This document shows, piece by piece, positions 8,728 to 17,466 of a stretch of DNA of 37,537 bases. The position numbers and the translations under genes are program-made. Source of the stretch: an uncultured Pelagibacteraceae bacterium (GTDB lineage Bacteria > Pseudomonadota > Alphaproteobacteria > Pelagibacterales > Pelagibacteraceae); the NCBI GenBank assembly GCA_902612575.1, contig CACMDZ010000008.1:1-37537 (forward strand), read 5' to 3'. How positions within the stretch are numbered: the first letter of the stretch is position 1; each line of letters begins with the position of its first letter. The notes under the pieces were generated by a model, which was not told the origin of the DNA, did not search any database, and was given only the letters and a program-made list of their open reading frames with translations.

Positions 8728-10203
8728 CTAATTATTTGATGCAGTACTAAGCAATGATAGTTGTGTTACTTTATCTTCACCAAGTTCATCAATTATTTTT
8801 ACAGGATATTCTCCTGTAAAGTGGTGATCTGTCAACTGTGGGTAGTTATTATTTCTTTTATCAAAACCCATTCCTAAATATAAGCCGTTTAAGCTTAAAA
8901 ATTTAAGAGATTTTGCCTTAATAAATTTACAAATTTCATCTGTAGATTTATTCGCAGCCATGAGTTCTTTTTTAGTAGGTGTATCCACACCGTAAAAATC
9001 AGGAAACTTAATTTCAGGGCTTGCTATTCTAACATGAACTTCTTTTGCACCAGCATCATAAAGCATTTTAACTATTTTTGATGATGTTGTTCCTCTAACA
9101 AGAGAGTCATCAACTAGTATTATTTTTTTATTATTAATCACAGAAATATTTGGATTTAATTTCAATTTAACTCCGAGGCTTCTAATTTGTTGTGAAGGTT
9201 CAATAAAAGTTCTACCTACATAATGATTTCTAATTAAACCTAAGTCAAATTTAAGTCTTTTTTCTTCGGCATATCCTAATGCTGCAGCATTTCCTGAATC
9301 TGGAACCGGCACAACTAAATCTGCTTTAATATCATCTTCTTTTGCTAATTGTGCACCAAAATTTTTTCTATATTCATAAGCTGTTTTACCATTTAAAATA
9401 CTATCTGGTCTTGAAAAATATATGTATTCAAAAACACAAGGTCTAATTTTTCTAGGTGGAAAAGGTTTAACACTTTTTAGTTCATCATTTTCAATGTAAA
9501 CAATTTCTCCATTTTCTACCTCTCTAACGAACTTAGCTCCAATTATATCAAAAGCGCATGTTTCAGATGCGAGAACGTATGAGTTTTTTAGCTTACCAAT
9601 AACCAATGGTCTTATTCCATATGGATCTCTTACACCAATAAGAGTATTTTGTGTCATCATTACAAGTGCATAACCACCTTGAATTTGAAATATAGCATCT
9701 ATAATTTTATCAATAGTTTTCAGTCTTTTTGATTTAGCTATTAATTGAACAATAGTCTCAGTATCAGAGGTTGTATAAAAAATAGCTCCATCTTGAACTA
9801 ATTTATTTCTTAATGTTATAGCATTAGTAAGATTTCCATTATGTGCAACCCCGATACCACCTGCATTTGTATCCGCAAAAAATGGCTGAACATTTCTTAA
9901 AGCGGTTCCCCCAGTTGTAGAATAACGGTTATGGCCTATTGCATATTTTCCAGGTAGTTTTTTTATAACTTTTTCGTCGTTAAAGTTATCTCCAACTAAA
10001 CCAAATCTTTTTTCAGAATGATATTTTTTACCATCATATGAAACAATCCCGCATCCCTCCTGTCCTCTATGTTGAAGTGCGTGCAGACCTAAAGCTGTTA
10101 GTGTAGACGCATCATTAGAATTACTTATACCAAAAACGGCGCACTCTTCTTTTAATTTAGGATCATATATCTTGAACTTTTTCTTTAGTTTGTTCATAAT
10201 CAT
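8728..10203 (-). CDS. purF: amidophosphoribosyltransferase
   Basis: PurF transfers the glutamine amide to PRPP, giving phosphoribosylamine, the first committed step of purine synthesis. The 491-residue protein begins with about 20 residues that would be removed to expose the nucleophile Cys21 (KEECAVFGI). The class II glutaminase domain shows RGQEGCGI (46-53) and HNRYSTTG (91-98). The phosphoribosyltransferase domain has VPVPDSG (298-304) and the PRPP loop ILVDDSLVRGTTSSK (362-376). Cysteines needed for a Bacillus-type iron-sulfur cluster are not evident: the region has PDFYG (401-405) and NYPQLTDHHFTGEYP (453-467) with no Cys. The start overlaps cvpA by 41 nt; cvpA-purF is a classic pair. 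An in-frame ATG two codons in is an alternative start. Confidence 0.96.
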   Translation of the reverse strand: MIMNKLKKKFKIYDPKLKEECAVFGISNSNDASTLTALGLHALQHRGQEGCGIVSYDGKKYHSEKRFGLVGDNFNDEKVIKKLPGKYAIGHNRYSTTGGTALRNVQPFFADTNAGGIGVAHNGNLTNAITLRNKLVQDGAIFYTTSDTETIVQLIAKSKRLKTIDKIIDAIFQIQGGYALVMMTQNTLIGVRDPYGIRPLVIGKLKNSYVLASETCAFDIIGAKFVREVENGEIVYIENDELKSVKPFPPRKIRPCVFEYIYFSRPDSILNGKTAYEYRKNFGAQLAKEDDIKADLVVPVPDSGNAAALGYAEEKRLKFDLGLIRNHYVGRTFIEPSQQIRSLGVKLKLNPNISVINNKKIILVDDSLVRGTTSSKIVKMLYDAGAKEVHVRIASPEIKFPDFYGVDTPTKKELMAANKSTDEICKFIKAKSLKFLSLNGLYLGMGFDKRNNNYPQLTDHHFTGEYPVKIIDELGEDKVTQLSLLSTASNN

Positions 10204-10705
10204 TTTTATCTGGGAATTCTTTTATAAGATAGTTACTACCTTTTTCAACCCATGCATATGTAAAAGCATTATCTAAATTAATAGGCCATTTTTTGTGATT
10301 ATATACGATATTTATAGTTGTATAAATACATACAACTATCACGTAAGCCCTAACAAATCCAAAAAAGAAACCAAAGATTCTATCTAAATTCCCCAATCCA
10401 GAGTAGGTGACTGCTCTATTGATTCCTCTATTTATTAATAAAATTAAAAAAATGATTATTACAAATAATCCTAGACCGACTATTAGATCAAGCACATATT
10501 CACTATCAATTATATCTTCAAAGAATGGTTTTACTTTTGGAAATAGAAATAGAGTGATTACATAAGCTAAAAGCCATTTAGAGGCCGATAAAATACTTAA
10601 TAAAAAACCTTTTTTTGTACATGTAATCAAGGATAGTGCTGTAAAAACTAAATAAACAATATCAAAGGTATATAGATCATTAAAAAAATCTTTTACAACT
10701 TCCAT
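10163..10705 (-). CDS. cvpA: CvpA family inner-membrane protein
   Basis: The 180-residue protein has four hydrophobic segments (roughly residues 15-30, 37-57, 70-92 and 110-132) and the CvpA landmarks FDIVYLVFTALS with the basic TKKGF turn and the NRGINRAV / NLDRIFGFFFGFVRAYV segments. In enterobacteria CvpA is needed for colicin V production and envelope stress tolerance; its molecular activity is unknown. Being directly upstream of purF with overlapping reading frames is the conserved arrangement for the family and strengthens the call. It lies 3 nt downstream of the RND exporter gene, in the same orientation. Confidence 0.9.
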   Translation of the reverse strand: MEVVKDFFNDLYTFDIVYLVFTALSLITCTKKGFLLSILSASKWLLAYVITLFLFPKVKPFFEDIIDSEYVLDLIVGLGLFVIIIFLILLINRGINRAVTYSGLGNLDRIFGFFFGFVRAYVIVVCIYTTINIVYNHKKWPINLDNAFTYAWVEKGSNYLIKEFPDKNDYEQTKEKVQDI

Positions 10706-10708
10706 TAA

Positions 10709-13081
10709 TTATTTAATCTTAAAAGGTTTGATTACTAAAAGTAAAGATGGCAATAATGTTAAAACTGAAATCATAGCTAATAGCATCGCTATTCCAGTAA
10801 AGACCCCGAAATATATTGTTGGGATAAAATTAGATAAAACCAAAATAGAAAATCCAAATACAATTGTTATAGATGTATTTAATATTGCAACACCAACTGT
10901 TGAATGGCAATATTTAAGTGTTTTATTGTAATCTTTTATTTTAGTCAGTTCTTCCCTAAATCTATAAATATAATGAATGCTGTTATCTACAGCAATACCA
11001 ATCGTGATAGCAGCAATTGTGATTGTCATCATATCCAAAGGTATACCTGCCAACCCAATTATTCCTAAAATAAAAAAAGCTGCAATAAAATTTGGTATTA
11101 CACCAATCAGTGAAATTTTAATATTTCTGAAAAGAATTAAAAACATAACAAATATTCCAACCATCACAAAACCAAGAGTTAATATTTGGGATTTAAATAA
11201 ACTTTGAAGTAAATTATTGAACAATATAAGCACACCTCCAAGTTTAAATTCATCTTTACTTATGTTTAATTTATTTTCTAAATCAAAATTAATTTGATTA
11301 ATCAGATCATCTCTTCTTAATCCATCCAAAGAATCTTTTATTCTTAAACTTATTCGAGCTTCGGAATCTTCTATAGATATATATGGGTCTACTATTTCTT
11401 TTTTAATATTATCTGGAATTTTAGTATACAGAACACCCATTTCCAAAGTTCCAAGTGGTTTATTGTTGTTCAATTTTGTTGCAACTTCAATTATTGATGA
11501 AAAGGATAAAACTTTGCCAACAGCATCAATATTATCTAAATAATTGTGAACTCTAGTAATTTTATTAATTTTATCTTTTGTAAACCAATATTTGTTGTCA
11601 TTTTCATCTTCATCACCCCAATCATTCTCGCTATCAGTTACTTCATCATCATCATTTGGAAATTTTAAAATTACTTCCAGCGGAGTTGTTCCACCCAGCT
11701 TTTCATCTATTAACTTCATACCTTTATAAATCTCAGTATTTTTATCAAAGTAATTGATAAAACTATTTTCAACTTCTAATTTTGAGATACCAAATATGCT
11801 TAAAAGGATAATTATCCCAGTTAAACCAAATATGTAATTTTTATTTTTAACAGCTAATATTCCCAGATAGCTTGTTATTTTAGAGTTTTTTTCCTCAGCT
11901 AATTCAATATTTGAGTTTTGAACAAAACTTAACAATGTAGGTAGAAGAGTGAATGTAATTATGAGTGAGGTAATTAATCCATAAGTCATCATCCATCCAA
12001 AATCGATAATTGGTTTTATTTCACTAAAAATTAATGACATAAAAGCACATACCGTTGTTAAGACAGTATATAATATTGGCCAAATCATTTTTCTTGTTGT
12101 CAAAATTAAAATTTCAAGTTTTTTCTTTCTTGGAAACTGTTTGTTTAACTGCAAAAATCTAGTGCTCATATGAATATTCATTGCCATTGTTAGAATTAGC
12201 ATTAAAGCAATGAAGTTTGATGAAATTACTGTAACTTTCCACCCAACTAGACCAAGAAAACCAATCATAACTACAACTGAGAAGAAACAGCTAGAAATTG
12301 GAATTACAATCCAAATTATTTTTCTGAATACATACCAAAGCGTTAAGATTATAAAAAGTAGTACACCAATACCAAAATTTACAATATCATTTTGTATAAA
12401 GGTCATCATATCGTCTGCAATCATTGGTATACCTCCAAGATAAATCTGGGTATTTTTATTATGATTTTTTATAATTTCTCTAATTTCTAAAATATTTTGA
12501 TGTCGCTCTTTTTTAATTTTATCTTTATAAACCTCTAATTCCTTATCGGTCTTGATTTCTTTATCTATTTTGTTTGGTTTTATATATACAATGATACCAC
12601 TTGTTTTGCCGTCCTCACTAATTACAAAGTTTCTAAACACTGGACTGTTTAAGATTTCATTAAATCCACGGTTTTTATCTACATTTTTGCTAGTTAACGT
12701 TTTAAAATTTTGAATACGTTCAATTAAATTATCATCCGTTGCTTCTAGCAAAGGAATATCCAGAAGTGTTACTACATTATGAACCCAGTCTAGTGATTTT
12801 AACTCATTTTTTAATTCAGAAAGACTTTTAATTGAGGCCTCTGAATTCATTTTACTATTTGGGGAGTAGGTGAGTACTAGAAATTCCTTGGCACCATATC
12901 TTTCGTTTATTTCATTAAGATAATTTAAATCAGGATCATTTTCCAATAATAATGTTTCTGAACTTGCATCTAAACGAAAATCTTTGGAAAAGTAAAAAGC
13001 GCTAATTAAAATTAATAGCAATATTGAGAAAATTAACTTGGGTTTTTGTATAATATTTTTTTCGTAAAAATTAGCTAACAT
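10709..13081 (-). CDS. RND/MMPL-type exporter permease
   Basis: This 790-residue membrane protein has the two-half RND layout: one membrane segment near residues 15-30, a periplasmic domain to about 232, a five-helix bundle (about 235-385), a segment at about 416-432, a second periplasmic domain and a second bundle (about 635-785). The second bundle has DMMTITIAAITIGIAVDNSIHYIYRFREEL, the sterol-sensing/MMPL-like helix with conserved Asp. It belongs to the hydrophobe/amphiphile or MMPL branch of predicted lipid exporters; no adaptor or outer-membrane channel gene is adjacent. Residues 477-496 form an acidic Asp/Glu/Asn stretch in the second periplasmic domain. Cargo is unknown; lipids or hopanoid-like molecules are only a guess. 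It lies 25 nt downstream of dnaB and 3 nt upstream of cvpA. Confidence 0.85.
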   Translation of the reverse strand: MLANFYEKNIIQKPKLIFSILLLILISAFYFSKDFRLDASSETLLLENDPDLNYLNEINERYGAKEFLVLTYSPNSKMNSEASIKSLSELKNELKSLDWVHNVVTLLDIPLLEATDDNLIERIQNFKTLTSKNVDKNRGFNEILNSPVFRNFVISEDGKTSGIIVYIKPNKIDKEIKTDKELEVYKDKIKKERHQNILEIREIIKNHNKNTQIYLGGIPMIADDMMTFIQNDIVNFGIGVLLFIILTLWYVFRKIIWIVIPISSCFFSVVVMIGFLGLVGWKVTVISSNFIALMLILTMAMNIHMSTRFLQLNKQFPRKKKLEILILTTRKMIWPILYTVLTTVCAFMSLIFSEIKPIIDFGWMMTYGLITSLIITFTLLPTLLSFVQNSNIELAEEKNSKITSYLGILAVKNKNYIFGLTGIIILLSIFGISKLEVENSFINYFDKNTEIYKGMKLIDEKLGGTTPLEVILKFPNDDDEVTDSENDWGDEDENDNKYWFTKDKINKITRVHNYLDNIDAVGKVLSFSSIIEVATKLNNNKPLGTLEMGVLYTKIPDNIKKEIVDPYISIEDSEARISLRIKDSLDGLRRDDLINQINFDLENKLNISKDEFKLGGVLILFNNLLQSLFKSQILTLGFVMVGIFVMFLILFRNIKISLIGVIPNFIAAFFILGIIGLAGIPLDMMTITIAAITIGIAVDNSIHYIYRFREELTKIKDYNKTLKYCHSTVGVAILNTSITIVFGFSILVLSNFIPTIYFGVFTGIAMLLAMISVLTLLPSLLLVIKPFKIK

Positions 13082-13106
13082 TGAATATTAGCTTTTATAA
13101 TTTATA

Positions 13107-14528
13107 TTAATTATTTTGAATATCCTTAAATTTTGTAAACATTTCTTCAAATTCAAGCATTATAGTACCAGTTGGACCATGTCTTTGCTTAAGTATCAAA
13201 AGTTCTGCTAAATGAGAAATTTCGTTCATTTTTGCCTGCCATTCTGCGTGTTCAACTGTTGCTGGTCTAGGTTCTTTATTTTTCAAATAATATGATTCTC
13301 TGAATACGAACATAACGACATCTGCATCTTGCTCAATTGATCCAGACTCCCTTAAATCTGATAGTAAAGGCTTTTTATCATCCCTTTGCTCAACAGCTCT
13401 AGACAATTGAGAAAGAGCTAATACTGGAACTGATAATTCTTTGGCCAGAGCTTTCAATCCTTGAGTAATTTCAGAAATTTCTTGAACTCGTCCATCCTTA
13501 AAATTTGTTCCTTTCATCAATTGGATATAATCGATAACTATCATATCAAGCCCGTGTATTCTTTTAATTCTTCTTGCCCTATTGCTAAGTGCTGCGATTG
13601 AAATCGCAGGTGTTTCATCTATAAACAATGGAATTTCAGCAATATTTTTTGATGTCTCTATGAATTTATCAAATTGCTCCTCAGAAATTTTTCCTCTTCT
13701 AATATCATTAGATTTAATTCTTGATTGTTCTGCAAGTATCCTTGTTGACAGTTGTTCTGAAGACATTTCTAAAGAAAAAAAAGCAATACAAGATTTTCTT
13801 CCCTCTTCTGAAATATTTTTTGCAGAATGAAATGCTATATTAGTTGCAAGTGCTGTTTTACCCATGGAAGGTCTACCTGCAATTATTATTAAATCTGATT
13901 TGTGCATACCACCCAACCTATCATCTAGATCTTTAAGACCTGAAGGAACACCAACAATTCCCTCTTCATTCTTATATGCATTAGATGCCATTTCTATTGT
14001 TTGTCTCATGGCATCATCAAATTTTACAATCGATGAGTTGAAAGATCCTTTTTCTGCCAAATCAAATAATGATTTTTCAAAATTTTCAATTATTTTTTGT
14101 CCATCATTATTTAAATCATTTAATTTTGCAGTATCAATAATATTGTCAGAAATTTTTATTAACTCTCTTTTGACATATAAATCATAAATTAATTTTGCAT
14201 ACTCTATACTCTGTCTAGATGAAGTGGAAAATTTAGTAATTTTAACTAGGTATTCAGGTATATTAAGTTCATCTTTCTCATTTTCAAAATGATTTTTAAG
14301 AGTTATTGGGTTAGCTAACATTCCTTTGTAAATTAAACTTTCAATAGCACCAAAAATCTTTTGATGCATTGGATCGTAGAAATTTTTATTTGAAATTATT
14401 AAGCTTATTTCATCAAATACTTCATTAGTCAGTAATATGGAACCAATTACTGATTGCTCAGCTTCTATATTATTTGGGAGCTCATTTAATTTATTTTTTA
14501 TTAGATTTAGAGATTGTGACACATTCAA
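13107..14528 (-). CDS. dnaB: replicative DNA helicase DnaB
   Basis: DnaB is the hexameric 5'-3' helicase that unwinds DNA at the replication fork. The 473-residue protein has the N-terminal DnaB domain (LPNNIEAEQSVIGSIL at 17-32, typical opening) and a RecA-like ATPase with Walker A GRPSMGKT (218-225), FFSLEMS (H1a-like block), DYIQLM (Walker B) and SDLRESGSIEQDADVV (arginine-finger region). The first codon used here is TTG at 14528; a GTG two codons later is equally possible, and no in-frame ATG precedes the conserved region. It follows rplI after 62 nt, in the rpsF-rpsR-rplI-dnaB order common to many proteobacteria. Confidence 0.96.
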   Translation of the reverse strand: MNVSQSLNLIKNKLNELPNNIEAEQSVIGSILLTNEVFDEISLIISNKNFYDPMHQKIFGAIESLIYKGMLANPITLKNHFENEKDELNIPEYLVKITKFSTSSRQSIEYAKLIYDLYVKRELIKISDNIIDTAKLNDLNNDGQKIIENFEKSLFDLAEKGSFNSSIVKFDDAMRQTIEMASNAYKNEEGIVGVPSGLKDLDDRLGGMHKSDLIIIAGRPSMGKTALATNIAFHSAKNISEEGRKSCIAFFSLEMSSEQLSTRILAEQSRIKSNDIRRGKISEEQFDKFIETSKNIAEIPLFIDETPAISIAALSNRARRIKRIHGLDMIVIDYIQLMKGTNFKDGRVQEISEITQGLKALAKELSVPVLALSQLSRAVEQRDDKKPLLSDLRESGSIEQDADVVMFVFRESYYLKNKEPRPATVEHAEWQAKMNEISHLAELLILKQRHGPTGTIMLEFEEMFTKFKDIQNN

Positions 14529-14590
14529 AAATTTATAACAACTTATTTAAAATACAAAGAATTTTTTCTATTGGGGAAAATTATGTATAA

Positions 14591-15049
14591 TTATTTTGTT
14601 TCCTCTTGCGAAACAGTTTTAATTACAATCTGTGTTTGAACTTCTGAATGTAAGTTAATAATTACTTCAAAATTGCCCAATGATTTAATTTCTTTTGAAG
14701 GTTGTATTAAAGACGGATTAATTTTAACCTGTTCTTTTTCATCCAAAATTTTTGATATTTCTGTTGGTTTTACTGAACCATATAGTTCGTTATTTTCTGT
14801 GCTTAATTTTTTAATTTCAAATGTCTTATTTTTAATTTTTTCATGTATCAATTTAGCTTCTTTTTTTTTATCCAGATCCTTTTTACTTAATTCCTGTTTG
14901 ATTTTTTCTACCTCTTTGATGTTTTTTTTAGATGCGAACAAAGCTTTTTTTTTTGAAATAAGAAAGTTTCTAGCAAACCCTCTTTTAACATCAATTATTT
15001 CACCAATTGACCCTATTTTTCTAACATTCTCTAATAATATAACTTTCAT
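14591..15049 (-). CDS. rplI: 50S ribosomal protein L9
   Basis: This protein binds 23S rRNA near the L1 stalk base. The 152-residue length is normal. The N-terminal domain MKVILLENVRKIGSIGEIIDVKRGFARNFLI is a textbook L9 opening with the GxxGxxxxVKxGYxRNFL pattern, followed by a Lys-rich connecting helix (about 40-75) and a C-terminal domain with LYGSVKPTEI. It begins one nucleotide after the rpsR stop and is expected to be cotranscribed with rpsF and rpsR. Confidence 0.96.
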   Translation of the reverse strand: MKVILLENVRKIGSIGEIIDVKRGFARNFLISKKKALFASKKNIKEVEKIKQELSKKDLDKKKEAKLIHEKIKNKTFEIKKLSTENNELYGSVKPTEISKILDEKEQVKINPSLIQPSKEIKSLGNFEVIINLHSEVQTQIVIKTVSQEETK

Positions 15050-15050
15050 T

Positions 15051-15320
15051 TTATAACAGCGCTAGGTTTCTAGCTCTTTTTATAGATAAAGATAATTCTC
15101 TTTGTTTTTTTTGACTAACAGAAGTTATTCTAGATGGTAAAATTTTACCGTTTTCTGAAACATATCTTTTCAATAATTTAATATTTTTATAATCCACAAC
15201 TGGCGCACCTTTCCCAGAAAGAGGACATTTTTTTTTAAATTTATATTTTTGATTTTGAAAAATACTTAGTTTAGCAAAATTACTTTGTTTAGTTTTTTTT
15301 TTATTATTCTTTTTTTTCAT
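15051..15320 (-). CDS. rpsR: 30S ribosomal protein S18
   Basis: An 89-residue small-subunit protein that pairs with S6 on the platform of the 30S subunit. After a Lys/Asn-rich N-terminal extension, the S18 core is seen as [51 protein letters not shown] sequence, with ILPSRIT (about 60-66) and the KRARNLALL end being diagnostic. It lies between rpsF (8-nt gap) and rplI (1-nt gap), the conserved order. Confidence 0.96.
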   Translation of the reverse strand: MKKKNNKKKTKQSNFAKLSIFQNQKYKFKKKCPLSGKGAPVVDYKNIKLLKRYVSENGKILPSRITSVSQKKQRELSLSIKRARNLALL

Positions 15321-15328
15321 AAAAATAT

Positions 15329-15673
15329 TTATTTCCCAGGAATTTCTTTATCATCACTTTTTTTGAAATAATCTGTATCGAGATCAAATTTTTTAACTTT
15401 TACAGTCAAATATCTTAATAAATTTTTATCTAATTTTTCGTTTTTTTCTAGTTCAGATATTATTTTGCCATCAGCTTTAATTTTAAAATGTATATAATTC
15501 CCTTTCTTATTTTTTTTTATTAAATATGAGAGGTTCATTAAGCCCCAATTTTCTAGTTTTACAATATTCCCATCAAACTTTTCAACAATCTTAGAATATT
15601 TATCTTCAATTTGTTTAACTTGCGAGGGACTTACGTCCTGTCTCACTATAATTGTGTGCTCATATAAGTTCAT
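15329..15673 (-). CDS. rpsF: 30S ribosomal protein S6
   Basis: A 114-residue ribosomal protein that binds S18. Family features are the [19 protein letters not shown] opening, the [21 protein letters not shown] strand-turn-strand and the LLRYLTVKV strand. It is the first gene of the long minus-strand run and is transcribed divergently from fabD across an 82-nt gap. A TATAAT-like -10 element for it lies at 15704-15709 (minus strand), giving a leader of about 25 nt. Confidence 0.96.
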   Translation of the reverse strand: MNLYEHTIIVRQDVSPSQVKQIEDKYSKIVEKFDGNIVKLENWGLMNLSYLIKKNKKGNYIHFKIKADGKIISELEKNEKLDKNLLRYLTVKVKKFDLDTDYFKKSDDKEIPGK

Positions 15674-15755
15674 ATATTTCTTTTAAAAAAAAGAGGATAT
15701 ACTATTATAATTTTTTAATTACAATATAAAAATACGATTTTTACTTATATTTTCT
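15674..15755. promoter_or_regulatory. divergent promoter region rpsF / fabD
   Basis: The 82-nt gap separates two divergent operons, so both promoters should be here. The near-palindrome ATTATAAT at 15704-15711 provides a TATAAT on the minus strand (15704-15709, toward rpsF) and another on the plus strand (15706-15711, toward fabD). No good -35 is visible for either, which is common in DNA this AT-rich. The two promoters may compete for one site; this is inference from the overlap. Confidence 0.4.
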
Positions 15756-16682
15756 ATGTTTTCTGTTTTATTTCCAGGCCAAGGATCTCAATCAGTTGGA
15801 ATGGCAAGAGAATTGTATGATAATTTTGCTTATGTAAAAGATTATTTCAAAGAAGCTGACGATATACTGAATTTACAAATTAGCAAACTTATCTTTGAGG
15901 GGCCAAAAGAATTACTCGATCAAACTGAAAATACTCAACCAGCAATCTTTTTGGTTAGCTATTCAATTTTCAATGTAATTAAAAAAGAAACAATGTTCGA
16001 CATAAACAAAGCTAATTTTTTTGCTGGACATTCTTTAGGTGAATATTCCGCATTAGCTTGCTCTGATGTTATAAATTTTAAAGAAACAATCAAACTTTTA
16101 AAAACAAGGGGTAATGCTATGCAAAATGCTGTTCCTAAAAATGAGGGTGGTATGGTTGCAGTATTAGGTGAAGAAATAAATAAAATTGAAGAAATTATTG
16201 GAAATAATAAAAATCAGTTTAATTGTTTTTTAGCTAATGATAATTCTAATGGTCAGGTTGTAATAAGTGGTAAAACTAAAGATGTGGAGCATTTTATAAT
16301 TGAATTAAAGAAATCAAATATTAAAAATATTAGATTGCCAGTCTCAGCACCTTTCCATTGCCCTTTAATGAGTCCAGCTACAAAAATAATGAAAAAAGAA
16401 CTTAATGAAATTAAATTTTTTTCTCCAAAGAGCATGATAGTCTCAAATGTAACAGCAGAGCCAACCAATGATCCTCAAAATATAAAAAGCCTATTAATTG
16501 AGCAGATTGAAAAGCCAGTACGTTGGCGAGAAAGTATTATAAATATGATCAAATTAGGAAATAAAAAATTTATTGAAATAGGTCCTGGTAAAGTATTATC
16601 AGGCCTTGTAAAAAGAATTGATAGAAATGTTGAATTAATTCAAGTAAATAATATTGATGATCTTAATAATCTAAAAAAATAA
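15756..16682 (+). CDS. fabD: malonyl-CoA:ACP transacylase
   Basis: FabD moves the malonyl group from malonyl-CoA onto acyl carrier protein, feeding fatty-acid elongation. The 308-residue protein shows the PGQGSQSVGM oxyanion loop (7-16), the nucleophile motif GHSLGEYSA with Ser93 (91-99), and the active-site His201 in SAPFHCPLM. Length and motif spacing match bacterial FabD. It overlaps fabG by one nucleotide (TAATG) and heads the fabD-fabG-acpP cluster, with its substrate carrier encoded just downstream. Confidence 0.96.
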   Translation: MFSVLFPGQGSQSVGMARELYDNFAYVKDYFKEADDILNLQISKLIFEGPKELLDQTENTQPAIFLVSYSIFNVIKKETMFDINKANFFAGHSLGEYSALACSDVINFKETIKLLKTRGNAMQNAVPKNEGGMVAVLGEEINKIEEIIGNNKNQFNCFLANDNSNGQVVISGKTKDVEHFIIELKKSNIKNIRLPVSAPFHCPLMSPATKIMKKELNEIKFFSPKSMIVSNVTAEPTNDPQNIKSLLIEQIEKPVRWRESIINMIKLGNKKFIEIGPGKVLSGLVKRIDRNVELIQVNNIDDLNNLKK

Positions 16683-17419
16683 TGATAGATTTAAAAAATT
16701 TGAATATAGTTTTGACCGGAGCAACAGGAGTTATAGGAAATTCAATCCTAGATAAATTAACTTCAGCAGGATCTAATATTTTAGCCACAGGGACAAATGA
16801 GCAAAAATTACAAATTATCCAAGAAAAATACAAAAATTTAAAAGTCTTAAAGTTTGATATATCAGATCATAAAAACTTAAGTCAATTTGTAGAAGATTGT
16901 AACAAAATATTATCAAATAGAATAGATGTTTTAATCAATAATGCTGGAATTACACAAGACAATTTATCCATTAGAATGAAAGAGGAGGAATGGAAAAGAG
17001 TAATTGATATAAACTTAACTTCTACATTTTTAATTACTAAAAACGTAATTAAAAAAATGTTGAAATTAAAAAAGGGAAAAATAATAAATGTAACCTCTGT
17101 CGTTGGACATACAGGTAATATTGGACAAGCAAATTATGCTGCATCAAAAGCAGGAATAGTCGCAATGTCTAAAAGTCTATCAATTGAATATGGAAAAAAA
17201 AATATTACAGTAAATTCAGTTTCCCCAGGCTTTATAATATCAGATATGACTGCAAAAATTAGCGAGGAGCACACAGATATGATGAAATCTAGGATATCTC
17301 TAAACAAATTTGGGAGTCCAGAAGATGTTGCAAATACTATCGCCTTTTTGAGTTCAAATTTGTCAGACTATATAACTGGAGAGACCATACATGTAAATGG
17401 AGGTATGTATTTTAGTTGA
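16682..17419 (+). CDS. fabG: 3-oxoacyl-ACP reductase
   Basis: FabG reduces 3-ketoacyl-ACP with NADPH, the first reduction in each fatty-acid elongation cycle. The 245-residue short-chain dehydrogenase has the cofactor loop TGATGVIGN (12-20, a small variant of TGxxxGIG), NNAGITQDN (86-94), catalytic Ser139, Tyr152 and Lys156 in the YAASK motif, and the terminal TGETIHVNGGMYFS typical of FabG. It is translationally coupled to fabD. The perfect -35-like TTGACA of a possible acpP promoter overlaps its stop codon. Confidence 0.95.
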   Translation: MIDLKNLNIVLTGATGVIGNSILDKLTSAGSNILATGTNEQKLQIIQEKYKNLKVLKFDISDHKNLSQFVEDCNKILSNRIDVLINNAGITQDNLSIRMKEEEWKRVIDINLTSTFLITKNVIKKMLKLKKGKIINVTSVVGHTGNIGQANYAASKAGIVAMSKSLSIEYGKKNITVNSVSPGFIISDMTAKISEEHTDMMKSRISLNKFGSPEDVANTIAFLSSNLSDYITGETIHVNGGMYFS

Positions 17420-17443
17420 CAAAATAAATAAAATATTTATTAA
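17416..17443 (+). promoter_or_regulatory. candidate promoter for acpP
   Basis: A consensus TTGACA at 17416-17421 overlaps the fabG stop codon and is followed after 16 nt by TATTAA (17438-17443), a 4-of-6 match to the -10 box. A start about 7 nt further on would leave a short leader carrying the acpP ribosome site. A separate promoter would fit the high demand for acyl carrier protein. Confidence 0.45.
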
Positions 17444-17456
17444 CGAATTAACTAAT

Positions 17457-17462
17457 AAGGAA
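17457..17462 (+). promoter_or_regulatory. ribosome binding site of acpP
   Basis: AAGGAA lies 4 nt before the acpP ATG at 17467. It is one of the few strong Shine-Dalgarno sequences in the window, where most genes start within or next to the preceding gene with little or no such motif. Confidence 0.6.
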
Positions 17463-17466
17463 CAAA

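Noticed and set aside
13864..14187. Open plus-strand frame of 107 codons opposite dnaB
   Set aside because: Shadow of the conserved helicase coding sequence; no ribosome site or family resemblance.
14673..15056. Open plus-strand frame of 127 codons opposite rplI
   Set aside because: It is antisense to a full-length ribosomal L9 gene, with no start signal and no recognisable protein features.
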